A stretch of DNA of 64,000 nucleotides from Rhodococcus sp. IEGM 1381 (GTDB lineage: Bacteria > Actinomycetota > Actinomycetes > Mycobacteriales > Mycobacteriaceae): positions 1,612,001-1,676,000 of the forward strand of contig NZ_JASHKQ010000001.1 of NCBI RefSeq assembly GCF_030056795.1, in the 5' to 3' direction. The translations under genes and the position numbers were made by a program. The notes below the pieces were generated by a model. It ran no database searches. It was not told the DNA's origin and was given only the letters and a program-made list of their open reading frames with translations. Shown here piece after piece: positions 26,742 through 34,792 of the stretch; positions within the stretch are counted from its first letter, which is position 1, and each line of letters starts with the position of its first letter.

Positions 26742-27764
26742 ATGCCCATTGCCAGTCCGGATCAGTACGCGGCCATGCTCGACCGTGCGAAGGAAGGCGG
26801 GTTCGCCTACCCGTCTATCAATGTCACCGGCTCGCAGACGCTCAACGCGGCGCTGCAGGGCTTCGCCGAGGCCGAGAGCGATGGCATCATCCAGGTGTCG
26901 GTCGGTACGGCGCTGTACCTCTCCGGCAACGCCGTGCAGAACCGCTTCGCCGGTTCCAAGGCGCTCGCTCAGTATGCCCACGAAGTGGCGCAACACTATT
27001 CGATCTCGGTTGCGCTGCACACCGATCACTGCCCCGCAGAGAATTTGGACGATTGGGTGCGGCCACTGCTGGCCGATGCCATCGACCGACGCGGACGCGG
27101 ACTCGACCCGCTGTACCAATCGCACATGTGGGACGGTTCGGCGGTGCCGCTCGACGAGAATCTGCGTGTCGCCAGGGAACTACTCGATCTGTCGGTGCAG
27201 GCGAACACGATCCTCGAAATCGAAGTGGGCGTGATCGGCGGCGAAGAGGACGGCGTCTCCCACGAGATCAACGAACAGTTGTACTCGACCGTCGACGATG
27301 CTCGGGCCACGATCGCCGCGCTCGGCGCAGGGGAGCGCGGTCGATACATGACTGCCCTGACCTTCGGCAACGTGCACGGCGTCTACAACCCTGACTCGGT
27401 GCACCTACGCCCAGAAATTCTCGCCGAGATTCAGGCCGTCGTCGGAGCCGAGACCAGCAAGGACAATCCGTTCGATCTGGTGTTCCACGGTGGATCGGGA
27501 TCCAGCGCAGAAGATATCGCCTCCGCGGTGGCGAGCGGGGTGATCAAGATGAACATCGACACCGACACTCAATACGCCTTCACCCGATCCATCGCAGGGC
27601 ACATGTTGAGCAAGTACGACCAGGTCCTCAAGGTCGACGGCGAGTACGGCAACAAGAAGGCCTACGACCCCCGATCGTGGGGCAAGCCGGCTGAGACGGC
27701 GATGGCGGCGAGAGTGGTCGAGGCGACGCAGATGCTCGGCTCGGCGGGCCGCACGATGCGCTGA
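26742..27764 (+). CDS. Class II fructose-bisphosphate aldolase
   Basis: A 340-residue zinc-dependent aldolase of the FbaA (class IIA) type that splits fructose 1,6-bisphosphate into two triose phosphates. The metal ligands are visible in ALHTDHCPAEN, EIEVGVIGGEEDGV, TFGNVHGVY and VFHGGSGS, and the phosphate-binding NIDTDTQYAF follows. The start at 26742 has TAGGA upstream. As the last gene of the transport/kinase operon it is probably a catabolic isoform rather than the housekeeping glycolytic enzyme. A tagatose or sedoheptulose bisphosphate substrate is also possible. Confidence 0.9.
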   Translation: MPIASPDQYAAMLDRAKEGGFAYPSINVTGSQTLNAALQGFAEAESDGIIQVSVGTALYLSGNAVQNRFAGSKALAQYAHEVAQHYSISVALHTDHCPAENLDDWVRPLLADAIDRRGRGLDPLYQSHMWDGSAVPLDENLRVARELLDLSVQANTILEIEVGVIGGEEDGVSHEINEQLYSTVDDARATIAALGAGERGRYMTALTFGNVHGVYNPDSVHLRPEILAEIQAVVGAETSKDNPFDLVFHGGSGSSAEDIASAVASGVIKMNIDTDTQYAFTRSIAGHMLSKYDQVLKVDGEYGNKKAYDPRSWGKPAETAMAARVVEATQMLGSAGRTMR

Positions 27765-27860
27765 GAGAGATTTTCTCTCGAACATGTCGAATTCTGCGGA
27801 CCGGTTACGTCCCAGGGTCGAATGCAGAAAGAATGGCTGCATCCGACGCTAGGAGAGATC

Positions 27861-28268
27861 ATGGCCAAGTACCTCATGCTCAAGCATTACCGCGGAGCCC
27901 CCGAGCCTGCCGACTGGATCCCGATGGACCGGTGGACCCCGGCCGAAGTGCACGACCATATTCAGTTCATGCAAGATTTCGCCGCCGAGCTCGAGAAGAC
28001 CGGCGAGTTCGTCGACGCGCAGGCTCTGGCACCCGAGGGAACGTGGGTGCGATCGGACGGGGAAGGAAAGCCCCCGGTCACCGACGGTCCTTTCGCGGAG
28101 ACCAAGGACCTCATCGCAGGCTGGATGGTGATCGACGTCGAGTCCTACGATCGTGCGCTCGAGCTGGCCGGGCAGCTGTCGGCAGCGCCCGGTGCCGGTG
28201 GGAAGCCGATCGACGAGTGGCTCGAGCTGCGTCCGTTCATGGAGGCCCCTCCCACGATCGCCGACTGA
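27861..28268 (+). CDS. YCII-related (DGPF) domain protein, ECF42 partner
   Basis: A 135-residue protein of the YCII-related family. It contains PPVTDGPFAETKDLIAGWMV, the DGPF motif that names this group, and the C-terminal PIDEWLELRPFME. DGPF proteins are encoded beside ECF42 sigma factors, as here: the sigma gene starts 22 bases downstream. Their biochemical function is unknown. AGGAGA lies 5 bases before the ATG at 27861. Confidence 0.9.
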   Translation: MAKYLMLKHYRGAPEPADWIPMDRWTPAEVHDHIQFMQDFAAELEKTGEFVDAQALAPEGTWVRSDGEGKPPVTDGPFAETKDLIAGWMVIDVESYDRALELAGQLSAAPGAGGKPIDEWLELRPFMEAPPTIAD

Positions 28269-28290
28269 CGGTAGTCGGCTGAAGATCATC

Positions 28291-29448
28291 ATGGACCCCC
28301 GAGTGCTGCGGGCACTGACGCCCGCAGTCATCGGCGTCCTCGTCCACCGCGGAGCAGATTTCGCGGCGGCCGAGGACGCTGTGCAGGAGGCACTGGTGCA
28401 GGCGACCTCGACGTGGGCACCCTCGACCGGGGCCGGTGACGCGCCGACCGACCCGAAGGGCTGGCTGGTCACCGTCGCGTGGCGAAAGTTTCTCGATGCA
28501 CAGCGCTCGGAGAAGGCGCGTCGAGATCGGGAGGATCGGCTGGCGGCGCAGCCGGACCCGGAGATCGTGGGCGGCGTCGACGACACGTTGCAGTTGTTCT
28601 TCCTGTGTGCGCACCCTGCGCTGACTCCCGCCTCGGCGGTGGCGCTGACCCTGCGCGCCGTCGGCGGATTGACGACGCACCAGATCGCGCAGGCGTATCT
28701 GGTGCCGGAGAAGACCATGGCTCAGCGCATCAGCCGGGCCAAACGTGCTGTGCGCGATGTGCGATTCGACGCGCCCGGTGACCTGAAGACAGTACGACGG
28801 GTGCTGTATCTCGTGTTCAACGAGGGGTACACCGGCGACGTCGATCTTGCGGCCGAGGCGATGCGGTTGACTCGGCAGCTGGCGACACTGTCCGACGACG
28901 AGGAGACGGCGGGTCTGCTGGCCCTGATGGTGCTGCACCATGCGCGCCGTTCGGCGAGAACCGGATCCGACGGTCGGCTGATTCCGCTGGCCGATCAGGA
29001 CCGAACCCGTTGGGACACAGCATCGATAGCCGAGGGGGTACGGATTCTGCAAGCGGCGCTGGCCCGAGATCGGTTGGGTGAGTTCCAGGCCCAGGCGGCA
29101 ATCGCCGCCCTGCACGCCGACGCGATGCGAGTCGAGGAGACCGACTGGGTGCAGATCGTCGAGTGGTACGACGAGTTGCTCGCTCTCACCGACAGCCCTG
29201 TGGTGCAGCTCAACCGCGCAGTGGCCGTCGGGGAGGCCGACGGCCCGGCGGCCGGACTCGCGGCCCTGGCCGAGGTCGATTCCTCCGTCCCGCGGCACAC
29301 TGCGGCGGCGGCGCACCTGTACGAGAAGGCGGGTGACCTGTGGCAGGCCGCCGAGTTGTACGCCCGTGCGGCCCAGCTGGCGACCTCGTTACCCGAGCGG
29401 CATCACCTGACGCTGCAGCTGGCGCGGATCCGGGCTGTGAATCCGTGA
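28291..29448 (+). CDS. ECF sigma factor, ECF42 type with C-terminal extension
   Basis: A 385-residue sigma-70 family protein. The sigma-2 region occupies about residues 10-80 (AAEDAVQEALVQATSTW; DPKGWLVTVAWRKFLD) and sigma-4 about 105-160 (LTTHQIAQAYLVPEKTMAQR). The remaining 220 residues form a helical extension with TPR-like spacing (VQLNRAVAVGEADGPAAGL). ECF42 factors lack a cognate anti-sigma factor and depend on this extension. It is paired with the DGPF gene, which is probably part of its regulon. Confidence 0.92.
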   Translation: MDPRVLRALTPAVIGVLVHRGADFAAAEDAVQEALVQATSTWAPSTGAGDAPTDPKGWLVTVAWRKFLDAQRSEKARRDREDRLAAQPDPEIVGGVDDTLQLFFLCAHPALTPASAVALTLRAVGGLTTHQIAQAYLVPEKTMAQRISRAKRAVRDVRFDAPGDLKTVRRVLYLVFNEGYTGDVDLAAEAMRLTRQLATLSDDEETAGLLALMVLHHARRSARTGSDGRLIPLADQDRTRWDTASIAEGVRILQAALARDRLGEFQAQAAIAALHADAMRVEETDWVQIVEWYDELLALTDSPVVQLNRAVAVGEADGPAAGLAALAEVDSSVPRHTAAAAHLYEKAGDLWQAAELYARAAQLATSLPERHHLTLQLARIRAVNP

Positions 29449-29529
29449 CACCGGCGAGCGAGCGTACGAACCGATCGGTTTCGTAATCTGATCGTTAGCG
29501 GTAGAAAGCGGAAATCGTGCGACCCTCGT

Positions 29530-30552
29530 ATGGTGCTGATGTTGCCAGTGGGACTGAAGAGGAAGAAGCGCACTCGATCCGCCGCGGTGGTGACGGCCGC
29601 CGTGCTGGGATCGATGCTGCTGACCGGAACGTCGGCCCAGGCCCTGCCGGGCAACTCGGGATCGGCCGACGCGGCCGCGGGAGCCGTCGGGATCCATCAG
29701 GTGTCGGCCACCCGTGCAGTGCTGAACGTGTTCTCCCCATCCATGAATCGCGTCATCTCCAACGAGATTCTGCATTCGCCGGGGGGTGGACCTGCCCCGA
29801 GCCTGATCCTGCTCAACGGCGCGCTCGGCAACGAAGACGGTGTAGGTTGGCTCAACAACTCCGGCGTCGAACAGTTCTTCCTCGACAAGAACGTCACGGT
29901 CGTAGCGCCCATCGGAGGCCGCTTCAGCTTCTATACCGATTGGCAGACACCCGATCCGGTACTGGGCAGCAACATGTGGCAGACCTACCTGACTCGCGAA
30001 CTGCCTGCCGCCGTCGACGCCGCCTATGGATCCAACGGGCGACGTGGTGTGGCAGGACTGTCGATGAGCGGTGGGCCCGCACTGGATCTGGCGATCCAGG
30101 CACCGGATGTGTTCGATGCCGCCGCGTCGTTCAGTGGATGCCCGGCACCATCGAATCCGCTTGCCACCGCTGGTATCTCGGCGATGATCGCCGGCGGACT
30201 CAACAATCCGTTCAATATGTGGGGGCTGCCGGGAAGCCAGGGCTGGCGCGACCACGACCCTTCCCTCAACGTCGAACGACTGCGCGGAACCGCGGTGTAC
30301 GTCAGCTCGTCCCGTGGATTTCCCGGACCGGTGGACCGGATCCCCGAGGGTGCGATTCCGCCGTTCGGTGGAATGGCGGTCGAAGCGATGGTGAACTACT
30401 GCACGTCGATCTTCGTCGACGCGCTGCGCCAGGCCGATGTGCCGGCGACGGTCTCCATGCGCGACGAGGGTGCACACACATGGCCGTTGTTCGAGGATCA
30501 GCTGCGCGAAGCCTGGTTCACCACGCTGGCACCGGCTCTGGGAACCAGGTGA
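29530..30552 (+). CDS. Secreted esterase, antigen-85/mycolyltransferase-like
   Basis: A 340-residue alpha/beta hydrolase of the esterase D/antigen-85 superfamily. A signal peptide ends near TGTSAQALPG (residue about 38). The nucleophile elbow is GLSMSGG and a plausible catalytic His lies in DEGAHTWPLFEDQL, with a likely acid between them. Relatives transfer mycolic acids to trehalose or arabinogalactan, or act as esterases. Overall similarity to true Ag85 could not be tested. Start candidates are the ATGs at 29530 and 29539. Confidence 0.82.
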   Translation: MVLMLPVGLKRKKRTRSAAVVTAAVLGSMLLTGTSAQALPGNSGSADAAAGAVGIHQVSATRAVLNVFSPSMNRVISNEILHSPGGGPAPSLILLNGALGNEDGVGWLNNSGVEQFFLDKNVTVVAPIGGRFSFYTDWQTPDPVLGSNMWQTYLTRELPAAVDAAYGSNGRRGVAGLSMSGGPALDLAIQAPDVFDAAASFSGCPAPSNPLATAGISAMIAGGLNNPFNMWGLPGSQGWRDHDPSLNVERLRGTAVYVSSSRGFPGPVDRIPEGAIPPFGGMAVEAMVNYCTSIFVDALRQADVPATVSMRDEGAHTWPLFEDQLREAWFTTLAPALGTR

Positions 30553-30614
30553 TTGCGCCGAGACTCTCGCGGGTACGCGTCGATGGACATCACCGACGAA
30601 GGGACCACCCGAAC

Positions 30615-30830
30615 ATGGCGAAAGACGACTTGCACAAGGGCGACAAGGTCGAATGGCAGACCCACGGAACCACGACCGAGGGAACGGTGGTGGAGAAGAT
30701 CACCTCCGAGACCGAAGCCGCAGGCAGAACCGTGAAGGCCTCGAAGGACGAACCTCAATACCGGGTCGAGAGCGACAAGTCGGGCAAGGATGCAGTACAC
30801 AAGCCGGAATCGCTCGACAAGAAGAACTGA
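30615..30830 (+). CDS. DUF2945/hypervirulence-associated Tudor-like small protein
   Basis: A 71-residue, strongly charged protein: KGDKVEWQTHGTTTEGTVVE, then AGRTVKASKDEPQYRVESDK. This is the DUF2945 pattern, an SH3/Tudor-like small barrel common in actinobacteria and proteobacteria with no established function. The ATG at 30615 starts the motif. A perfect 17-bp hairpin lies just behind its stop. Confidence 0.85.
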   Translation: MAKDDLHKGDKVEWQTHGTTTEGTVVEKITSETEAAGRTVKASKDEPQYRVESDKSGKDAVHKPESLDKKN

Positions 30831-30840
30831 CGGCCGAATG

Positions 30841-30877
30841 GCGCTGCGCCCCGAGTCGTGGACTCGGGGCGCAGCGC
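30841..30877. terminator. Bidirectional hairpin terminator between convergent genes
   Basis: Two perfect 17-base arms (30841-30857 and 30861-30877) flank a GTG loop. The hairpin lies between the stop of the DUF2945 gene (30830, plus strand) and the stop of the 677-residue gene (30883, minus strand), so it can serve both. It has no U-tract. Confidence 0.8.
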
Positions 30878-30882
30878 ACTTC

Positions 30883-32916
30883 TCAGGCCTGGGGTACCGA
30901 TCGTTCTGCGCCCCAACTTCGTTCGATGTAGCCGCGTATCCGATCGATGTCCTCGGCGGGGATTCTCTCCGGCTCGCCGTTCTCGAGCGGATCGGTATGA
31001 AAGATGTACAAGCGCGAGGCGAACTGGTCGAACGGCAGCGAACCTTCGCCTGCGCGTTCGCCGTTGCCCGCCGTTCCCACAACGACGCCGTCTCCCCAGT
31101 CCTGCCCGCTGTCGTTGTTCGGGTTGAAGAAATAGACCCGCATGATGCCGTCGGGGTCGGTGGTCACGCGCAGTATGGTGATGGCGTGCCACCCCACATA
31201 CCGTGCAGCACTGTCGGTTACGGCCACACCGGCGGGCTGCGGGTGTATCAGCGGCTGATGCCCGTTGTACTCCGGGTGATACGCCGCGTAGAACTGCCGC
31301 AGGAAGGCGTCCAGGTCGACGATGTTTCCGGTGGCCACGTCGACGTCGATGTGGAACTCGCGCGCCGACCACCAACCGTGGAACTCCGGGTTGACCCAGC
31401 GGTGCGGATCGCCGGGGCGATCGGCGCAGCGCCTGACCATCTCGGCGTAGATGCGATCGAGGTGCGGAACCAACAGCAGTGACACCGGATCGAGATCCAC
31501 CGGATCCGATGTGGCGACGCCGCTTGCGCTCTCGGTCGAGGAGATCGATTGCCCCTCGAAGTGCATGACGATCTCCTCGTCACGCGCCGCCCACACCACC
31601 ATCTGCAGGAGGTAGTCGGGATCGTTGTAGGCCCACATCGACAATGCTCGCGCCGACTGGCACGTCGGGTTGTCGCCCTGGCCGACGCCGAGCGGTTGCC
31701 CGAGCATCGCCAACAATCCACCCAGCAAGCGCGATTCTGGTGCCGGGACCGGACCGAACGTGGTGTTCAGCTTGTCCTGCACTGCGGGTGCGAGTTTCAG
31801 CGACATCTGCCGCCACAACGACGGCACGATCGGCGGTTGATGCAGAATTCCGCGATCGAGCAGCAGTGCCAATCCATAGAGGCACTGCGCCGTTTCGGGG
31901 TACACCGTCTCCTCGATGAGGCGATGGACCAATTCCGGGTAGCGCGTCAGACACGTGCGACCGGTATCCGACAGTCCCAATGCCTCGGGGAGAACGTACG
32001 AGTAGTGATCGACGAGGAACTGCGTCAGCGTCGCGTGGTACGGCGAGACGAGTCCGGTATCGTGCATCGCTCGCGCGAATCCGCGGGCCTCGAACTGCAG
32101 CGCCTCGACGTCCATCGCCTCGAGGCGCGACCGATACACCTCCACGCCCGGATCCTCCCGGCACGCATCGGTGGTGCCGAACAAGGCCGTGATCAACCGA
32201 TCCAGTCCCTGCCCCGACGTGCCGAGGTCGACGGTCGGGTCATCGCGATAGATCGCGATGCGGGTGACCATGTCCTTGATGGTGTCCACCTGGATCGGAC
32301 GCTGCCGCAAGATCCGCCAGATCTCCTCGACCAGCTCGTCGAGCACGCTGTCGTAGCCGATCTGCCCGGCCACGTACCCGAACAGATCCCGAATCAGATG
32401 TGCGGTGCGGCCCAAGCGAACTCGCTCCGACTCCGACGGCGGTGTGAACAGAACGTCGAGATTGACCGCGAGGACCTGAGAAAGGAACCGACGGGCATCC
32501 TCGGCGGTGACCGCAGCATGCTCGTACTCGCCCGCAACGATCGCGACCATCCGCAGTTCGCTGGTCGCCTCGAGCACGAAGGTGTCGTCATTGCCGCTGC
32601 GCAGGCTGGGCCCCACGAACGCCGGGACGAGAATGTCCGGCTGAGCCCAATCGGTGCCCGCGAACAGCCCGGCATTCTCGAGCATCTCGGCGCGCTCGCG
32701 AAGTGCATGACAACCACCGGGCTGCAAGAGAACTCGATGCAGCGCGTCGAGAACTCGCCGGACCTTGGTGCTCTTGCTGAACTCGGGTGCGCCGGCCAAC
32801 GCCTCGGTGGCGTGGTCGAGTTGGGCAAGCCTCGAGACTAGGGCCCTGTCGACCGGAGCAGCGTCGTTCATCGTCTGCGTCGTGGGTTCGTGGTCGTTGC
32901 CGAGTTGCTGCTTCAC
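30883..32916 (-). CDS. Uncharacterised 677-residue protein with papain-like Gln/Cys/His/Asn pattern, partner of an ATP-grasp ligase
   Basis: I do not recognise a named family. Residues 1-400 look helical and soluble without a signal peptide. The C-terminal third carries a cysteine-peptidase-like set: Gln413 and Cys419 in VGQGDNPTCQSARALSMW, six residues apart exactly as the oxyanion Gln and nucleophile Cys of papain. His577 follows in YVGWHAITILRV and Asn598 in VYFFNPNN. The spacing (158 residues from Cys to His, 21 from His to Asn) fits a papain/transglutaminase-like fold. The GTG start overlaps the ATP-grasp stop as GTGA, so the two are co-translated. Peptidase, deamidase, transferase or catalytically altered variants are all possible. 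Confidence 0.75.
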   Translation of the reverse strand: MKQQLGNDHEPTTQTMNDAAPVDRALVSRLAQLDHATEALAGAPEFSKSTKVRRVLDALHRVLLQPGGCHALRERAEMLENAGLFAGTDWAQPDILVPAFVGPSLRSGNDDTFVLEATSELRMVAIVAGEYEHAAVTAEDARRFLSQVLAVNLDVLFTPPSESERVRLGRTAHLIRDLFGYVAGQIGYDSVLDELVEEIWRILRQRPIQVDTIKDMVTRIAIYRDDPTVDLGTSGQGLDRLITALFGTTDACREDPGVEVYRSRLEAMDVEALQFEARGFARAMHDTGLVSPYHATLTQFLVDHYSYVLPEALGLSDTGRTCLTRYPELVHRLIEETVYPETAQCLYGLALLLDRGILHQPPIVPSLWRQMSLKLAPAVQDKLNTTFGPVPAPESRLLGGLLAMLGQPLGVGQGDNPTCQSARALSMWAYNDPDYLLQMVVWAARDEEIVMHFEGQSISSTESASGVATSDPVDLDPVSLLLVPHLDRIYAEMVRRCADRPGDPHRWVNPEFHGWWSAREFHIDVDVATGNIVDLDAFLRQFYAAYHPEYNGHQPLIHPQPAGVAVTDSAARYVGWHAITILRVTTDPDGIMRVYFFNPNNDSGQDWGDGVVVGTAGNGERAGEGSLPFDQFASRLYIFHTDPLENGEPERIPAEDIDRIRGYIERSWGAERSVPQA

Positions 32917-34154
32917 ACGTAGAAGTCCAGTTCTTCCTGATGCTTCAGCAAGTCACGCATGACGTAGGAATCGTCGCCGAAAAAGTACAGCAGTCCCCAG
33001 TGGGTGCCGAATGCTGTTCTCTTGGTCACGGTTTCCTCGACCGGCGCCGACAAGTCGTTGGTCTCGTAGTAGTCGTGCCCGGTCGTCTCCTCCGGAATTT
33101 GCAGTTGGCTGACGACACGGCGTCGTGGATAGACACCGAAACATCCGGCGACGCCGGTTGCATCGACAACCTCCTTCGGGAAGAAGGCGTCGATCTCCTC
33201 CTCGGTGGTCTTCGGGTCGAACGCCAACGCCAGGCCCTGGTAGGCGTTGAATCCGTAGGCCCGCTCGAGGAGCTCGAACACCTTGAAACCCGGTGGGCGA
33301 TAAGCCACTTCACCGAAGTACATCTCGCCGTCACTGGTTACGAAGTATTCGGGGTGGATGAATCCGAACTCGATGTCGAAGGTCTTGATCAGCTTCTCGA
33401 TCTGCACCGTGATCTGCTCGCGGTACTTCTCCAGTTCCGGTGTCGCAGGAACGAATACCGAGTATCCGAGCGTGACGTACTCGGAGATGTTGAGAAACTT
33501 GATCTTGCCGTTGTGAATCCACGCCTCGACAGCGAACTCCCAGCCGTCGAGGTGCGATTCCATCAGCGCCGGAAATTCCTCGTCGGGAATGGAGTCGACC
33601 TCGTCAGGGGTACGAATGACGCGGTGTCCGAGGCAGCCGGCCTTGTCGAAGGCCTTGACGTGAATCGGGTCGTTGGGATCGCCGTCGAGCTTGAGCAGCG
33701 TCTGGTTGACACGCTTGAGGAATCGAATGACGTCCTCACGGTCGTGGGCTTCTTCGAAGATGCCCACGCGAATGCCGCCGAGCTGGGCACGACGCTTCAT
33801 CAAGGACTTGTCGCGCAACAGCATTGCCTGACCGAACAGGCGTGGGTTGCCGAGCAACACCGAGTTGATGGCACCCGCCCACTCGACCGTCTCCTCGTAG
33901 AGCGGGATCGCCACGTCGACACCTTTGGCCTGCAGGGTTTCGGCGATCTCGAGCGAGCGATCGTTGAGTCGCTCGAAGTTCCACGGAAGGTAGGGGATGT
34001 CGTGCTCTGTGCAGTACGCCTCGGCCCACTCGGGGGCGACGACGACGTAGCGTCGATCGAACTTGTCCAGTGCTTCCACTGCGGCCAGACTCCAGCCCAG
34101 AAGAGCTACGTAGCCTTTGTTCGGGTCTTTCTCCAGCCTGTCTGGCTGAGCCAT
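32913..34154 (-). CDS. ATP-grasp ligase of unknown substrate
   Basis: A 413-residue ATP-grasp enzyme, expected to form an acyl-phosphate on a carboxylate and join it to an amine or other nucleophile. The N-terminal pre-ATP-grasp domain (GYVALLGWSLAAVEALDKFD) is followed by ATP-binding segments with HVKAFDKAGCLGHRV and ESHLDGWEFAVEAWIHNGKI. The metal/phosphate end is YFGEVAYRPPGFKVFELLER, in place of the usual E-x-N-x-R-x-GG. The layout resembles carnosine-synthase-like and other peptide ligases. The ATG at 34154 has GGAAGG upstream. Coupling to the papain-like gene suggests a make-and-cleave or tag-and-process pair. Confidence 0.82.
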   Translation of the reverse strand: MAQPDRLEKDPNKGYVALLGWSLAAVEALDKFDRRYVVVAPEWAEAYCTEHDIPYLPWNFERLNDRSLEIAETLQAKGVDVAIPLYEETVEWAGAINSVLLGNPRLFGQAMLLRDKSLMKRRAQLGGIRVGIFEEAHDREDVIRFLKRVNQTLLKLDGDPNDPIHVKAFDKAGCLGHRVIRTPDEVDSIPDEEFPALMESHLDGWEFAVEAWIHNGKIKFLNISEYVTLGYSVFVPATPELEKYREQITVQIEKLIKTFDIEFGFIHPEYFVTSDGEMYFGEVAYRPPGFKVFELLERAYGFNAYQGLALAFDPKTTEEEIDAFFPKEVVDATGVAGCFGVYPRRRVVSQLQIPEETTGHDYYETNDLSAPVEETVTKRTAFGTHWGLLYFFGDDSYVMRDLLKHQEELDFYV

Positions 34155-34370
34155 GAAGTTCCTTCCCCTAGATGATTCATCGGTCGAGGTCCTTCGCTCC
34201 ACGGTACAGAGGCAGTATCGGTCGGTCGGCACCCCCGTATGCGACTGTCGATCGGGAATGCGGCGAACCGAGGTGTTCGGTACCGGCCTCAATCGACAGA
34301 AATCCGCCGATCGTGCACGATCATGAGCAACCAGGTGCGGTTCGCGCCATCGAGGAACGAGGAGCGCGAG

Positions 34371-34712
34371 ATGACGGTCGACAAAACCGGTGCCGAGGTC
34401 GAGATCGCCCAGCAATCGGATCGTTTCACCGTCTCGGTCGACGGCACACAGGTCGGCTTCACCGAGTTCGTGGACGACGAGGATGCGCGACGCATTTTCT
34501 TCCACACCGAGGTGGACGCGGCCTATGGCGGACGTGGTCTGGCAACGATTCTCGTGCAGCAGGCACTCGACGCCACCCGGGCGGACGCCAAGCGCATCGT
34601 GCCTATCTGCGAACTGGTTGCAGCCTTCGTGGGCAAGCACTCGGAATTCGACGACATCGTCGAGCAGCCCACCGACGAGATCCGGCAGTGGCTGGCCGAC
34701 CAGCAGAGTTGA
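34371..34712 (+). CDS. Small GNAT acetyltransferase, NATD1/YjdJ type
   Basis: A 113-residue minimal GNAT domain. The acetyl-CoA loop is AYGGRGLATILVQQALD and the family C-terminus is AKRIVPICELVAAFVGKHSE, very like NATD1/YjdJ proteins, whose substrate is unknown. I chose the ATG at 34371, which follows GAGGAG by about six bases. An in-frame ATG at 34323 lacks a ribosome site. It is divergent from the ATP-grasp operon. Confidence 0.85.
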   Translation: MTVDKTGAEVEIAQQSDRFTVSVDGTQVGFTEFVDDEDARRIFFHTEVDAAYGGRGLATILVQQALDATRADAKRIVPICELVAAFVGKHSEFDDIVEQPTDEIRQWLADQQS

Positions 34713-34754
34713 GGGCGGGAATACCGTAGGACGTCGGTAGGTTGAGCTCGATTA

Positions 34755-34774
34755 GTAGTTGCAGAGTCAACTAC
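34755..34774. promoter_or_regulatory. MarR-type operator upstream of the pirin gene
   Basis: GTAGTTG (34755-34761) and CAACTAC (34768-34774) form a perfect seven-base dyad with six bases between. TAGTTG-N6-CAACTA is the usual shape of a MarR-family site. It lies 18 bases before the pirin start. No MarR gene is in the window. Confidence 0.6.
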
Positions 34775-34792
34775 CCTGCCGAAAGGGAAGCC

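Noticed and set aside
27763-27779. Small GAGAGA/TCTCTC hairpin after the aldolase
   Set aside because: Six-base arms with a five-base A/T loop are too weak to claim a terminator.
31549-32841. 430-codon plus-strand frame opposite the papain-like gene
   Set aside because: Its composition is arginine/glutamine-rich shadow sequence with no domain, while the minus-strand protein has a coherent catalytic pattern and coupled start.
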